A stretch of 64,000 nt of DNA from Pedobacter steynii (lineage in GTDB: Bacteria; Bacteroidota; Bacteroidia; Sphingobacteriales; Sphingobacteriaceae): NCBI RefSeq assembly GCF_900103665.1, contig NZ_FNGY01000004.1, positions 62,001 through 126,000 on the forward strand, written 5' to 3'. The notes beneath the pieces are model-generated. The model worked only from the letters and a program-made list of their open reading frames with translations. It was not told the origin of the DNA and ran no database searches. Numbering within the stretch: position 1 is the stretch's first letter; each line of letters starts with the position of its first letter. Shown piece after piece: positions 49,922-59,653 of the stretch. Made by a program: the position numbers and the translations under genes.

Positions 49922-50863
49922 CTTTTTCAAGAAGTCGATAATATATTTAACGGCCTCAGTTTTATTGCTGGCTGTAGATTTAAGTTCAAATCTTTTTACC
50001 CCGGAACTTCTCATCCAATCCGTCCAAATTAATTTCATGATTTCCATATCGGTAGGATGCTTCCTCGCGGCACCGGTTTTAGAGAGCGAGCGGTCATACA
50101 TTTCCATTACAATAACTTCCAGGTCTTTCAAAAATGGATTTTTAGCAGGCTTTATCTTAAATTTGGGATTTTTGGATAAGAAAGCATGCATGTCATCTGA
50201 GTTCGATTTCAAAAAAGCATTTCTAAAATCCGTCACTTTTGCTGCACTTAAATCATATCCTTTACCGTATATACCTGCCTCGATATAACCATCAGTCATT
50301 AAAACCATTACATTTCGGAATTTATGCTTCAGCTTACCGCCGGTTGACACGGTTGGTAACACTATCCGGTCATCAATGCCGGATTGAAAATAGGTCCAGA
50401 TATCCGCCCCATTATTAGAAATTGCAGCTTTATTATTAAACTTCTTATATTCAGCTATAAAAGCAACGGTATCTGTCTTTAATGTGGGCCCTGTTTTATT
50501 TCTGGCCTTGATATAATCAATTCTGTCACTTTGACGACGCTCGAATCTTTGGAAATCAATCGCCAGCGCATCAGTATTAATTTTATACAAACCTATTAAT
50601 CCCTTGTTTATAAAATCAACACTATAGTGATCCAACTGCCCTTCTTCTCTCTTTATTCGTAAAATATCCGGCCACACTCTACCCAATACCCCCTGGACGA
50701 TATCTGCATCTGAAACTGCCTTTGGATATAGTTTAGGATTTAAACGGTTCGATAGATCCGGGGCAAAAATCAGGTTAAAATCAGTGATATCATTTTGTTT
50801 CTGGGCAGATAATTTTGTTGCGGACAGCAATGCCAGGAGGCCTATTAAAATATATTTTTTCAT
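49916..50863 (-). CDS. Secreted vWA-like protein
   Basis: A 315-residue exported protein (Sec signal ending KLSAQ, about residue 20). NLIFAPDLSNRL near residues 31-42 resembles the DxSxS-type start of a von Willebrand A domain (here DLSNR), and HKFRNVMVLMTDGYIEAGIYG supplies the hydrophobic strand plus TDG that normally follows. So a vWA-like fold with an altered metal site is likely. The C-terminal half is helical and basic (MKLIWTDWMRSSGVKRFELK). Its ATG overlaps the stop of the PLD-like gene by one base, making a coupled pair. Function unknown; protein-protein recognition is usual for vWA domains. Confidence 0.72.
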   Translation of the reverse strand: MKKYILIGLLALLSATKLSAQKQNDITDFNLIFAPDLSNRLNPKLYPKAVSDADIVQGVLGRVWPDILRIKREEGQLDHYSVDFINKGLIGLYKINTDALAIDFQRFERRQSDRIDYIKARNKTGPTLKTDTVAFIAEYKKFNNKAAISNNGADIWTYFQSGIDDRIVLPTVSTGGKLKHKFRNVMVLMTDGYIEAGIYGKGYDLSAAKVTDFRNAFLKSNSDDMHAFLSKNPKFKIKPAKNPFLKDLEVIVMEMYDRSLSKTGAARKHPTDMEIMKLIWTDWMRSSGVKRFELKSTASNKTEAVKYIIDFLKKS

Positions 50864-52860
50864 TAGATTTTTACCCTTTTATCTATTTGTGAACTTCTTA
50901 CTTTTTCATTTTGCCAACGCACTGCTGTATCAAATGCTTCACGCGATTTTTCCATTGCCTTTAATATGGCATACTCCTCATGCAAGTAATCATTCCAACC
51001 CTCTAAGAAAATATTGATCCTGTCGTTAAGCGAATCGATGGAGATTGGAAGGTGATCATTCTCCACATGGCTTTTGTAAATGGTAGAAATGTCCCTGATG
51101 TGTTGTTTCCCGGTAATCAGGTCTATTTTTTTAATCTCTCTCAGCAGGTTTAACTTATTAGGCATGGCTTCCAGTTTCGCTTCAGTTATTTTATACTGAG
51201 CATCCAGACCTATATTTATGGCTTCTATCGAATAAACATTCGCTTTAACCAGCAGAATTCTTTCTTCCTGTAATTTCACATCCTCATTCATCTGTTTAAT
51301 GAGCAGGCTATTTTTTAAGGTGGCAATATCAGGGTTGCGCTCTTCAAAAATTGATATCAATTTCTCAAAAGCGAATTTTAGCATGATCAAGCCAATAGAC
51401 CCTAGTAGAAACACCAGATAAAAATTCGGATCAGCGAAGACCATGGTTATTCGCCATACCTCATTTTCATCTCCTCTGATAAAGTTCATTTGATAAATTG
51501 CAGCAGAGACTTTGTAAGCAATTCCCGCATCGATTAGCAGGATTCCGACAAAAAACATAACCACAGTAATGACCTTATTTTTTGTAAAAAGCCGCATCAA
51601 CGCACAGGAAACTGGAATACTCACAAAAAGTATAATAAAAATTGTACCCAAGCCTCCCTTTGAGAAAGTCAGGCTTAATGCCTTAGGGTTGAATATCTCC
51701 ATCGGAATACTTTCCAGACCAGCCGCTTCAGCTGCCTTTGAATCCTCTACAGCAAATAACAGAATATAACATGCAGAAGAATAAAAAATAAAAAGATACG
51801 CGACCAGACTTATATTGGCAAAAAGTACCGGGATAAATTCATACCATTTAAACTTTGGCGCAATGAAATTCCGCTGGGCATCACGTATCCGTTCTTTAAT
51901 CCCTGCCGCCTCTTTTTCATGAAAAGCGATTTTATCTGTTTTAAGGCTCTGGATTTCCTGTTTATTTTTTTCGGTCTCTGATCTGAGGCTGATCAGGTTA
52001 TTTTTTGCATTTAAAGTTTCGTTTTCAGATGCTGCTTCAGCAGTCTGTAACTGTAAATTCAGATTTTCCTCAAAGGCATTAATGCTCTTCAGCTCTTGCT
52101 CATCAATCTTTGTGATTAAACGTCTCTTCTTATCATCAACGACATCGATGTCATTAATGAAAACCGAATAGACGGTGTCAAGAGACTTGGTGAGCACCTG
52201 GTGATCACCATTATTAAACCTGGAACGCTCGTAGCCCTGCCCCCTCAGCATCTTTCGATCAAAGCTGCCGATCTCTGCAGCAATCATTGAATCGAGTACC
52301 TTTGTAAATTCCGAAATGGCGTGCTCCTTAGCCGTGTGGTTTTCGATTTTTGATTCAACAGTCAAAGGCTCAGTTGGGCTGGGCACAACTACTTCAGCAC
52401 GCTGCATTGAGGCTTTCTGATTGATGTCGTTAAAATTAACAATCAAATTTGCCACCGTTTCTGCGTGATTGGTTACGATAATACTTTCATGATTGTTTTT
52501 CCTTGCGTTTACGGACCAATTGTAGGAACCATGAAGTGCAACCCGTTTGTCAATTACGCAAAATTTCTGATTCATCATCCCATAACCGACATTTTTTATC
52601 CTGGTTACCGAAACGCCCAACAAAGCAAGCTCGTCGAAATCCAGTTTAAGATTCTCCTGATTGTCTGCTATGATCAGCGATATATTTATATTTTGGATGG
52701 CTTTACGTTTGATGATATCAAATAATTCATCATCAGTAAACCAGGCAGTAGCAATTAAAATCTCGAATTCGGCTCCTTCGAGCTCTTCGACGATACGAGA
52801 AAAAATCTCTTTATTATTGTGCAATACCTGTTGGTCAAGTTGAGCGTTTTCTGTAAGCAT
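50863..52860 (-). CDS. Membrane-anchored phospholipase-D-like protein with degenerate HKD motif
   Basis: A 665-residue protein. Residues ~15-145 form one PLD-like domain (EFEILIATAWFTDDELFDII) whose catalytic HxK(x4)D(x6)GS motif reads NQKFCVID...HGSYNW: Lys99, Asp104 and Gly111-Ser112 remain, but the catalytic histidine is Asn97. A helical region and coiled coil (~270-335) lead to about four TM helices (~343-375, 402-420, 432-452, 482-500), then a second long helical region to the end. Single-HKD proteins act as dimeric nucleases or phospholipases; this one is probably inactive or altered. It is coupled to the secreted vWA-like gene (one-base overlap). No named system is recognised. Confidence 0.75.
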   Translation of the reverse strand: MLTENAQLDQQVLHNNKEIFSRIVEELEGAEFEILIATAWFTDDELFDIIKRKAIQNINISLIIADNQENLKLDFDELALLGVSVTRIKNVGYGMMNQKFCVIDKRVALHGSYNWSVNARKNNHESIIVTNHAETVANLIVNFNDINQKASMQRAEVVVPSPTEPLTVESKIENHTAKEHAISEFTKVLDSMIAAEIGSFDRKMLRGQGYERSRFNNGDHQVLTKSLDTVYSVFINDIDVVDDKKRRLITKIDEQELKSINAFEENLNLQLQTAEAASENETLNAKNNLISLRSETEKNKQEIQSLKTDKIAFHEKEAAGIKERIRDAQRNFIAPKFKWYEFIPVLFANISLVAYLFIFYSSACYILLFAVEDSKAAEAAGLESIPMEIFNPKALSLTFSKGGLGTIFIILFVSIPVSCALMRLFTKNKVITVVMFFVGILLIDAGIAYKVSAAIYQMNFIRGDENEVWRITMVFADPNFYLVFLLGSIGLIMLKFAFEKLISIFEERNPDIATLKNSLLIKQMNEDVKLQEERILLVKANVYSIEAINIGLDAQYKITEAKLEAMPNKLNLLREIKKIDLITGKQHIRDISTIYKSHVENDHLPISIDSLNDRINIFLEGWNDYLHEEYAILKAMEKSREAFDTAVRWQNEKVRSSQIDKRVKI

Positions 52861-53137
52861 AATATTTTAGGTTAGAACTATTTTACCCATTTGATCTTTC
52901 AAAATGTGCGGTCAATTTTTTCAGTAAACTCATTATTGCTAAATTCATAATCTTCGGTTTCAAATCATTTCCGGTTATTTAGCTTATCAAAAGTATAGAT
53001 GTTCAAATCCCTTTACTTACGGGAAACCGTAAAGCCATGAGTAATTTTTGAAATAATTTTGGAAATGCAAATCACTGGTGGGGCATCTGTTTATTTTAAA
53101 ATCTATTTATCCATAAGTCCCGATAGCCTACCGAGAT

Positions 53138-53227
53138 ATGAACGGATTTGAAAATCACAATAAACAACTAAAAAACAACAAGCTACAGCCCAAATATGAA
53201 ATCCATACGATGCTGCAGGAATTCTAA
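53138..53227 (+). CDS. Possible 29-residue peptide ORF
   Basis: An ATG at 53138 opens a 29-codon frame (MNGFENHNKQLKNNK..., Asn/Lys-rich, ending LQEF) in the 405-base gap 52861-53265. Its stop falls inside a 7-bp hairpin followed by a T-rich stretch, as for a short independently transcribed unit. No homologue is recalled. The rest of the gap holds a GAAA-capped 6-bp hairpin at 53017-53032 and no other gene. Confidence 0.22.
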   Translation: MNGFENHNKQLKNNKLQPKYEIHTMLQEF

Positions 53228-53235
53228 AAATTCCT
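53217..53235 (+). terminator. Hairpin with following T-rich tract
   Basis: AGGAATT (53217-53223) pairs with AATTCCT (53229-53235) around CTAAA, followed by TTTATTTTTA. It lies 30 bases before the next gene start and overlaps the end of the possible peptide ORF; it could be a terminator or attenuator. Confidence 0.45.
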
Positions 53236-53265
53236 TTTATTTTTACCAATTAATGCGCTCCAAAA

Positions 53266-54192
53266 ATGTTTGAGGAATATTTAAAAGACATACTTGCTCT
53301 TTACGAAAAGAAGAAAAGTGAAAACACTCTTCCACCAAATTTATCGCATCCGACACCTGGAAATTTTAGAAGTGAATGCATCACTGTTTTTAGTGAAAGG
53401 CCGCTCAGTAGTGACGATGAAGCATTAAGATTGTTCTTTGGTGCGGCAGATAACGAGATGGGATTTGCTAGAAATATTGAAAATTCCAAGGCAGTTCAAT
53501 ATAAACAAATGCCAAAAATTCTCAAACGGGACATCAGTAGTCCCAATAGAAAGTATATAGAGCTTTTAGCTTGGTTAATAAATTTCAATCACAGACCTTT
53601 TGCAGTATATATCAGCCGCCCCGTCCCACCAGATAATAAACCAAAACCACATAAACCACTAAAGTTTCTCAAGCCATCTGTTATTATTATCGTATCTACG
53701 TTTGTTATACTTGTTATCGGTTGTATTTTCTTTGTTTGGAAAGCTAAGATGGATTCTTCCGTAACTAAGAAATGTATGTACTGGGCAACTGATCATTATG
53801 AGCCCGTTGACTGTAATGAGAAAATAGACGATATCCCGATTGTATCTTTAGATACCAGAAAGTTAAGCCATTTTAAAAAAATAACTTTACCTGATACACT
53901 CACAAAAAATTCTATAAATAAAGTATGGTACCTAAAACCTTTCAAATGGGGAAATCCAATTTTTTTTACTGATAGTGGCGTCCATCCCATCGATACACTT
54001 AAAAAACTAAAACCAATGTCAGATTATATATTGAGAAAATACGTTTCTTACCACAGGTATTTGCTCAGGCTTGTTATTTGGTCAATTTCCGCGATCATTC
54101 TCCTCAGCCTCTGCTCAGTTTTTTTCATTGGTTTCCGAAGAAAACGCAAAAAGAAAATGCTCGCTTTGACCAGTCCAAACGTGTTAGCTTAA
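53266..54192 (+). CDS. Two-TM protein of unknown function
   Basis: A 308-residue protein: a cytosolic N-terminal half (~1-135; RNIENSKAVQYKQMPKILKR, RKYIELLAWLINFNHRPFA), a TM segment at ~145-165 (SVIIIVSTFVILVIGCIFFVW), an extracytoplasmic segment (~170-265) containing KKCMYWATDHYEPVDC and TLTKNSINKVWYLKP, and a second TM at ~272-293. The CMYW..DHYE.V.C segment with two cysteines recurs in other Bacteroidota proteins of unknown role as I recall it. It is rightward, after the hairpin, and converges with the PepSY gene by nine bases overlap. I do not recognise a function. Confidence 0.65.
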   Translation: MFEEYLKDILALYEKKKSENTLPPNLSHPTPGNFRSECITVFSERPLSSDDEALRLFFGAADNEMGFARNIENSKAVQYKQMPKILKRDISSPNRKYIELLAWLINFNHRPFAVYISRPVPPDNKPKPHKPLKFLKPSVIIIVSTFVILVIGCIFFVWKAKMDSSVTKKCMYWATDHYEPVDCNEKIDDIPIVSLDTRKLSHFKKITLPDTLTKNSINKVWYLKPFKWGNPIFFTDSGVHPIDTLKKLKPMSDYILRKYVSYHRYLLRLVIWSISAIILLSLCSVFFIGFRRKRKKKMLALTSPNVLA

Positions 54193-55299
54193 TGGCTTCT
54201 TTCCTCTTTTCCACCAAATCAAAAACCCGGTAACGGGTAAGCCCATAGCAATCAGGCCGGCAAAGAAAGCCAGGACCTTCCCTGTGAGCCCAAGTGCGCT
54301 CCCTGTATGAAGATCATAATTCATCGCGATGAGCTGTGCTCCTATCGTCTGCTTGTTAAATTCTGTTCCTTTTTGCAGCAATGCTCCGCTATACCTGTCA
54401 AACCGATATTGTACCCGATCATATAAGTTCATGTCGCTCTGATAAGCGGAGACATTCACTGTTCCGCTTTTAGCAGAAGGAAAATTATAGAGAAAATAAG
54501 CCGTTTCCGGGGATGCTTTTAATGCCTGATCTAAAATCCGGTCTGCGGGCATCACATCAGTAACTTGGGTGGTATCGGATAAAACCTTTGACTTTTTTTC
54601 GGTTGTCAGCTCAAAAGACCACATCAACCCTGTCAATGCGATTACCAATAAAATCAGACAACTATAAAAGCCAAATACATTATGTAAATCATAGTTTAGC
54701 CTTTTAAACTTTGCATTCCATTTCACTTTGAATCTTTGTTTCAGCTGTTTGCGTTTCCACTTTTTGGGCCACCACAAAACCAGACCTGAAAGCAGTAAAA
54801 ACACAAAGCAAACCACCGACCAGCGTATAATGAAATGTCCAACATTGTCGCCCAGCAACAGGTTCATGTGCAAAGCCAGTACCACGGTAAAAAATTCCCT
54901 TTTGGCATTTTCTTTATAGACCACCTGTCCGGTATAGGGATTCAGATAAACTTTATAATAGTATTCGTAATAATTCCAGTAGCCGAACGATTTCTTGTCT
55001 ACCTTCAAGGCCCGGAACATATACGTACGGTCCTTAGCCTGTGAAAGCTGCCCACGTGAAATTTTATGGTCCTTCCCCATCGCCTGCTCCGCAATCGGCA
55101 GCAACTGGCTCAAAGGCAAGCGCAAAGCACCTGCGGGAACTTCCACATACAACCTGTCTTTATAGACCCATTCTTTGATTTCGTCAGTAAAGGCATAAAT
55201 TGCACCGGTAAGTCCCAGTATAAACACCACCAGCCCGGAGAATAATCCGAGCCAGAGGTGTAAAAAATGTATGGTTTTCTTAAAATTTGAAAGTAGCAT
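54184..55299 (-). CDS. PepSY-associated TM protein (PiuB-like) of an iron-uptake locus
   Basis: A 371-residue membrane protein with four TM helices: the first in LHLWLGLFSGLVVFILGLTG, two in the middle and one near the C-terminus (VLAFFAGLIAMGLPVTGFLI). Two PepSY domains lie in the periplasm. The family (PepSY_TM, including PiuB and YqjA-like reductases) is usually encoded with siderophore TonB receptors and may act as a ferric-siderophore reductase. I chose ATG 55299 because the longer frame starts with a TTG. Its start overlaps the receptor gene by 20 bases. Confidence 0.85.
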   Translation of the reverse strand: MLLSNFKKTIHFLHLWLGLFSGLVVFILGLTGAIYAFTDEIKEWVYKDRLYVEVPAGALRLPLSQLLPIAEQAMGKDHKISRGQLSQAKDRTYMFRALKVDKKSFGYWNYYEYYYKVYLNPYTGQVVYKENAKREFFTVVLALHMNLLLGDNVGHFIIRWSVVCFVFLLLSGLVLWWPKKWKRKQLKQRFKVKWNAKFKRLNYDLHNVFGFYSCLILLVIALTGLMWSFELTTEKKSKVLSDTTQVTDVMPADRILDQALKASPETAYFLYNFPSAKSGTVNVSAYQSDMNLYDRVQYRFDRYSGALLQKGTEFNKQTIGAQLIAMNYDLHTGSALGLTGKVLAFFAGLIAMGLPVTGFLIWWKRGKKPLS

Positions 55300-57979
55300 T
55301 TGCAGCAAAAGTTCTTGGTACTTGTGGGCTTAACACCCCTATTCCGGTAAAATATAGTTCGTCTGTTAAGTTGTCAACTTTAAAGCCCAATCTGTATTTC
55401 GGTTTATCATAAAATACGGTAGCTGTTGCCATCACATACGAAGGTAAGGTAAACACACCTGTGATCGCGGAATTACCTGTGATATGTTTACCGATGTAAT
55501 TTACGCCGGTACCCAGGCCCAGGCCTTTCAGGTAACCACCTGGAATGGCATAGCTGATCCAGGAGTTGATCAAAACTGAGGGTCCGGCAAAAGCAGGGCG
55601 TCTGCCTTCAAGTGCAGGGGTTCCTTCGATCAGCTTGCTATCGTTATACGCATAACCCGCGATGATGTTTAATCCCTGAACCGGATTAGCAATCAGTTCA
55701 AGTTCTACTCCTCTACTTTTTTGAGTACCACCTTGTAGCGTAACCGGATAGTTTTTACCATTCACAGTAATGTCTTCTCTCCAGGTCATATTGTTCACTT
55801 CAATATCATACACGCTGGCGGTAAAACTTAATTTACCCTGGAACAGGTCCATTTTGGCACCTCCTTCAAACTGATTGGATTGTTGTGGTTTGAACGTTGA
55901 AGAAGCCCCTGAACCTTCCGGCTGTGTTACCGGTGCCACGTTACTAAATCCATTCATATAATTTCCAAATAATGAAATCCGGTCTTTCAACACCTGGTAA
56001 ACCAAACCGAGCTTTGGAGATACTGCGGTTTGCAAATACTGACCTGTACGCTGGTTGTTACTAAGGTTAAAAGAACCTTTATTCTGGAAACGGTCTACCC
56101 TTAAGCTCAACATCGCCATTAACCTGTCGCTCAGGTTCAGCACATTGGAGGCATAAGCACCATAAATGTTGTTTTCTCCATTGTTCCAGGTACGGAGCCC
56201 CGTGCTTTTCGCCAATCCTGCCTCTACCGCCGAACGGTTGATCTTTCCGTAATTTGCATCTGCAGGATTTGTCCCGTCTACACTATCAAACACAATATAA
56301 GGCGAACTGTTGTTGCGAACCGTTTGGTTCAAATAATCGAAACCTATCACCATCCTGTTGCGCAAGCCAAACAGGTTAAAGTCGCCTGTAAAATTCTGTT
56401 GTAAGTCTCTGGATGTATTCACAGAATATTGCTTTGAGATGGTGCGTTCCATCATATTGTCTTTTGCCCCACGGATAAACTGGTATTGGTAAAAGCCATC
56501 AGACTTACGGCTATTGATCGAATAGATCGTTTGTGAAGTCCACTGACCGGAAAGTTTGTAAGTCACCTGTCCTCTAAAATTCAGGGTTGGATTTTTCATG
56601 GTCAGCTCGTTATTGGTATAAGACCTGTTCCAGTCAAAATTCAGATCGCCTGGTACTTTCGCTATATAATTACGTGTCCTGTTCAAAAAGATGACCGAAG
56701 GACTTGTACCTTCCAATTGATAAAATCCTGCATTTACACTGATGTTCAATCTTTTGCTCGCACGGTATTCCAATGATGGAGCGAAAAATATCGATTTTCT
56801 AAAACCGGCATCCTGAAATGATTTTTGATCCTGATAAGCTGCATTCATCCTGAACAATAGCTTCTTATCTTTATCTACCTGATCTGCAGGACCATACACA
56901 TCGGCACTAAGGCGTCTCAAGCCATAACTACCTGTAGTAAAGCTTACTTCTCCACCCAGCGTATCCACTGGTTTTTTGGTCACAATATTGATCAGACCGC
57001 CAAATGAAACTACTGCGCCTCCAAACAAAGTACCGGAAGGCCCTTTGATCAGCTCGACACGCTCGATGTTTGCAGGTTCAACCTCACCATTGGTTTGAGA
57101 AGGCACACCATCCATCAATGCAGCCTCTGATCTAAAGCCGCGCATACTGTAATAAGAAGCACCTTCACTGTTGATCCCTCTGCTGCCCTGAACTTTATAT
57201 ACACCCGGACTGTTTTTCAAAGCCATACTGAACTCCGTTACCATTTGCTCTGTCAATAAAGTCTTTGGAATCGTGGTATATACCTGCGGGTTTTCCAGGT
57301 TACCGAGCGGCATCTTGGCAGAAGTGGTGGTTTTCTTCACAGAGAACTTGTTCGTGCTTCCACCATTGATCACTACTTCTTCCAGTTGATCATTACTTTC
57401 AACCAGTACAAAGTTTTGGGAAACCGTTTCTCCTGCAACTACTGTTACTTCTTTTTTCTGAACACCCAGGCCAACAAAACTGGCGATCAGCGTGTACTTA
57501 CCGGCTTCAAGATCTTTCAGCAGGTAATTTCCTTTCGCATCTACCTGGGCGCTTTTTAAGCCTTTAATGCCAACGGTAACAAATTCTGCAGCTTTTCCGT
57601 CGCTCGTTTTAACCGTTCCTTTAATGCTGCCCTTTCCTCCGGAAGTCTGTATGGTGATCTGCGTTCCACTCACGCTAAGGCCTTTAAGCTCCTGACCCAA
57701 CAAATCGGATAGTGCCGCTCTTAGCGATTGTGCGCTGAAATCCACACTCACTTTTCTTTGTGTATTTAATTGAGTACTGCTGTACGAAAACTGTACGCCT
57801 GCTTTATCTCCAAGCGCCTTTAATGCATCTCCCAATGCTACATTCTTCAATTGGAGGCTCAACGTTTTTTCTAATACCTGATTTTGCTGTCCGTAACTGC
57901 TGTAGGGCAGATATAAAATACTGCATATTAAAAACAGGAATTTTACGAATTGTTTCCTTTGGGTACATCTTTTGTACAT
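55280..57979 (-). CDS. TonB-dependent siderophore receptor with STN and carboxypeptidase-regulatory-like domains
   Basis: A 899-residue outer-membrane receptor (Sec signal MYKRCTQRKQFVKFLFLICS; the longer frame starts with TTG). Domains in order: STN secretin/TonB signalling domain (~45-115; ALGDALKALGDKAGVQFSYS), a carboxypeptidase-regulatory-like beta-sandwich (~125-205; GTVKTSDGKAAEFVTVGIKG), the plug (GINSEGASYYSMRGFRSEAAL, ELIKGPSGTLFG) and the barrel ending in F. The STN domain lets it signal to FecR, so this is a transducer. Downstream PepSY, upstream FecR and ECF sigma complete the set, implying iron- or siderophore-induced control. Confidence 0.93.
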   Translation of the reverse strand: MYKRCTQRKQFVKFLFLICSILYLPYSSYGQQNQVLEKTLSLQLKNVALGDALKALGDKAGVQFSYSSTQLNTQRKVSVDFSAQSLRAALSDLLGQELKGLSVSGTQITIQTSGGKGSIKGTVKTSDGKAAEFVTVGIKGLKSAQVDAKGNYLLKDLEAGKYTLIASFVGLGVQKKEVTVVAGETVSQNFVLVESNDQLEEVVINGGSTNKFSVKKTTTSAKMPLGNLENPQVYTTIPKTLLTEQMVTEFSMALKNSPGVYKVQGSRGINSEGASYYSMRGFRSEAALMDGVPSQTNGEVEPANIERVELIKGPSGTLFGGAVVSFGGLINIVTKKPVDTLGGEVSFTTGSYGLRRLSADVYGPADQVDKDKKLLFRMNAAYQDQKSFQDAGFRKSIFFAPSLEYRASKRLNISVNAGFYQLEGTSPSVIFLNRTRNYIAKVPGDLNFDWNRSYTNNELTMKNPTLNFRGQVTYKLSGQWTSQTIYSINSRKSDGFYQYQFIRGAKDNMMERTISKQYSVNTSRDLQQNFTGDFNLFGLRNRMVIGFDYLNQTVRNNSSPYIVFDSVDGTNPADANYGKINRSAVEAGLAKSTGLRTWNNGENNIYGAYASNVLNLSDRLMAMLSLRVDRFQNKGSFNLSNNQRTGQYLQTAVSPKLGLVYQVLKDRISLFGNYMNGFSNVAPVTQPEGSGASSTFKPQQSNQFEGGAKMDLFQGKLSFTASVYDIEVNNMTWREDITVNGKNYPVTLQGGTQKSRGVELELIANPVQGLNIIAGYAYNDSKLIEGTPALEGRRPAFAGPSVLINSWISYAIPGGYLKGLGLGTGVNYIGKHITGNSAITGVFTLPSYVMATATVFYDKPKYRLGFKVDNLTDELYFTGIGVLSPQVPRTFAANATFKF

Positions 57980-58082
57980 ACTTTTACTTGTTGTTAAATT
58001 AATGATGAATTGATTTTTCAATAGCCCGGATTGAAGTTTGCAGACCGAAACCGGGTTTCTTTTTATAATTGGTTGGAGATGA

Positions 58083-59054
58083 TCAATAGAGTATAAATGT
58101 CTGTCCGTTTTGCTTGTAGCTAAACTTTACAGCGAAGCTCATGCTTTCCAGGACTTTCTGCAGACTGGGATTTTTAAAGCTACCCGTGTACCGTTCCCCG
58201 GATAATGCTGGCCTGTTAATCTTGATTTTCACATTGTACCAGCGTTCCAGCATTTCGGCTACCTCTTCGATGGTTAGATTGTCCATCAGCAGTTCGCCGT
58301 TTTTCCAGGCCATATATTTAGGGGCATATACCTCGTCTGTTTGCATGGATGGTATGGCGCCCTTTGTTTCAAAAACACCGCGTTTATTGGCCGTTAGCAT
58401 CAACTGTAGCTGATTTGAATCTCCTGAAAACCGGATTTTACCTTCTTCAACGACTACTGTTGTCGCGGTTTCGGTTGCCATCGCCCTTAAATTAAACTTT
58501 GTGCCCAGCACCTGTATTTTTGTTTTTTCTGTAGAGATGATAAACGGCTTCGAGGCATCTTTGGCTACGCTGAAATAGGCCTCACCACTAAATTCCAACT
58601 CCCTTAGCTGGCCTTTAAAATTTTCAGGAAAACGTAAAACACTCTCCGAATTTAACCAAACAATGGTCCCATCGGGTAAAGTTACGCTCAGCTTCTGCCC
58701 TTTGAGCGTTTTAATCTCCTTGTAAGCGAATGTGTTGTGCTGACTGTTTTTCCAATCTGTATTTAAATAGTAGAAAGTCGCGCCGCCAAGAAGCAAGGCT
58801 ATACAGGCGGCAAGTTGCCAAATCATGCGATAATTACGTAATTTGAAACCTGCAGCAGGTTTAGGCTGCGCATCGATGTGGTAGCGACCCGAAATCCGCT
58901 TCCAGCCCCTATCCCCAATTGCGTTTAAATCGGAATTTTCAGGAAAGCTCATTTCCGCCTCTTCCGAATCAAGCCATTGTTGAACAATACGCTGCTCTTC
59001 AAGGCTACATCTCCCCTGATGATAACGCTCAATGTTTTCTTTATTAATCTTCAT
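58083..59054 (-). CDS. FecR-family anti-sigma regulator
   Basis: A 323-residue inner-membrane regulator. A short cytosolic domain (ENIERYHQGRCSLEEQRIVQ) with a conserved Trp-like dipeptide region, one TM at ~80-100 (MIWQLAACIALLLGGATFYY), then the periplasmic FecR domain (KTLKGQKLSVTLPDGTIVWLNSESVLRFPENF, REVEFSGEAYFSV-like, KTKIQVLGTKFNLRA) and a DUF4974 tail (MDNLTIEEVAEMLERWYNVKIKI). I chose ATG 59054 because family members begin MKINKENIE-like; the frame can extend to 59129. It conveys the receptor signal to the adjacent sigma factor. Confidence 0.92.
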   Translation of the reverse strand: MKINKENIERYHQGRCSLEEQRIVQQWLDSEEAEMSFPENSDLNAIGDRGWKRISGRYHIDAQPKPAAGFKLRNYRMIWQLAACIALLLGGATFYYLNTDWKNSQHNTFAYKEIKTLKGQKLSVTLPDGTIVWLNSESVLRFPENFKGQLRELEFSGEAYFSVAKDASKPFIISTEKTKIQVLGTKFNLRAMATETATTVVVEEGKIRFSGDSNQLQLMLTANKRGVFETKGAIPSMQTDEVYAPKYMAWKNGELLMDNLTIEEVAEMLERWYNVKIKINRPALSGERYTGSFKNPSLQKVLESMSFAVKFSYKQNGQTFILY

Positions 59055-59152
59055 AAGTATCGGGCTTCCCTGGTTGCCCATATACCTTAAAGCCGGATAA
59101 CCAGGGATTTTCCCTAGGTCAGTTTTCATAAAAAAATGAGATTATTTTACAA

Positions 59153-59653
59153 CTACCTGTATTCCTGCAAATTAATTCTTAAAAAACTGAGGGCTTTGTA
59201 CAGGTGATACTCTACCGTTTTTTCCGAGATCATCAATTTGGCCGCAATGGCTTTATTGTTCATGCCCTGTTCCTGGCTCAATCCATAGACTTCCCGGCAG
59301 CGACATGGCAATTCGTCCAATAACAGGGTCAGATTTCCGTTCAGTTCATTAAACAAGACCTGTTCCTCGGTGCAGTTCTTCGAATCGCATAGGTTTTGTA
59401 AGGCGCAGTTGATGTGCTCGCGATGGCTGTTGCTGGTACGTAAATAATCAAAAGCCTCGAGTTTTGCGGCCCGGTTCAAATATTGCTCAACAGTAGTCCT
59501 GATCACAATTTTCTTTCTGCGCTCCCAGAGAGAGGCAAACAAATCCTGACTGATCTCTTCTGCAATTTCTTCGTCCCGGGTATAATTATAGATAATTCCA
59601 AATACGTTTTTCCAGCAACTCTGATAAATTTGTTCAAAGTATTGCCCATCCAT
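59153..59653 (-). CDS. ECF sigma-70 factor (FecI-like)
   Basis: A 166-residue ECF sigma factor with region 2 (YFEQIYQSCWKNVFGIIYNY, EEISQDLFASLWERRKKI) and region 4 (LDELPCRCREVYGLSQEQGMNNKAIAAKLMISEKTVEYHLYKALSFL). ATG 59653 is chosen; a longer frame to 59734 needs a TTG and adds 27 unrelated residues. It is encoded just upstream of FecR and the STN receptor and should activate that operon. The order sigma-FecR-receptor is standard for Bacteroidota. Confidence 0.92.
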   Translation of the reverse strand: MDGQYFEQIYQSCWKNVFGIIYNYTRDEEIAEEISQDLFASLWERRKKIVIRTTVEQYLNRAAKLEAFDYLRTSNSHREHINCALQNLCDSKNCTEEQVLFNELNGNLTLLLDELPCRCREVYGLSQEQGMNNKAIAAKLMISEKTVEYHLYKALSFLRINLQEYR

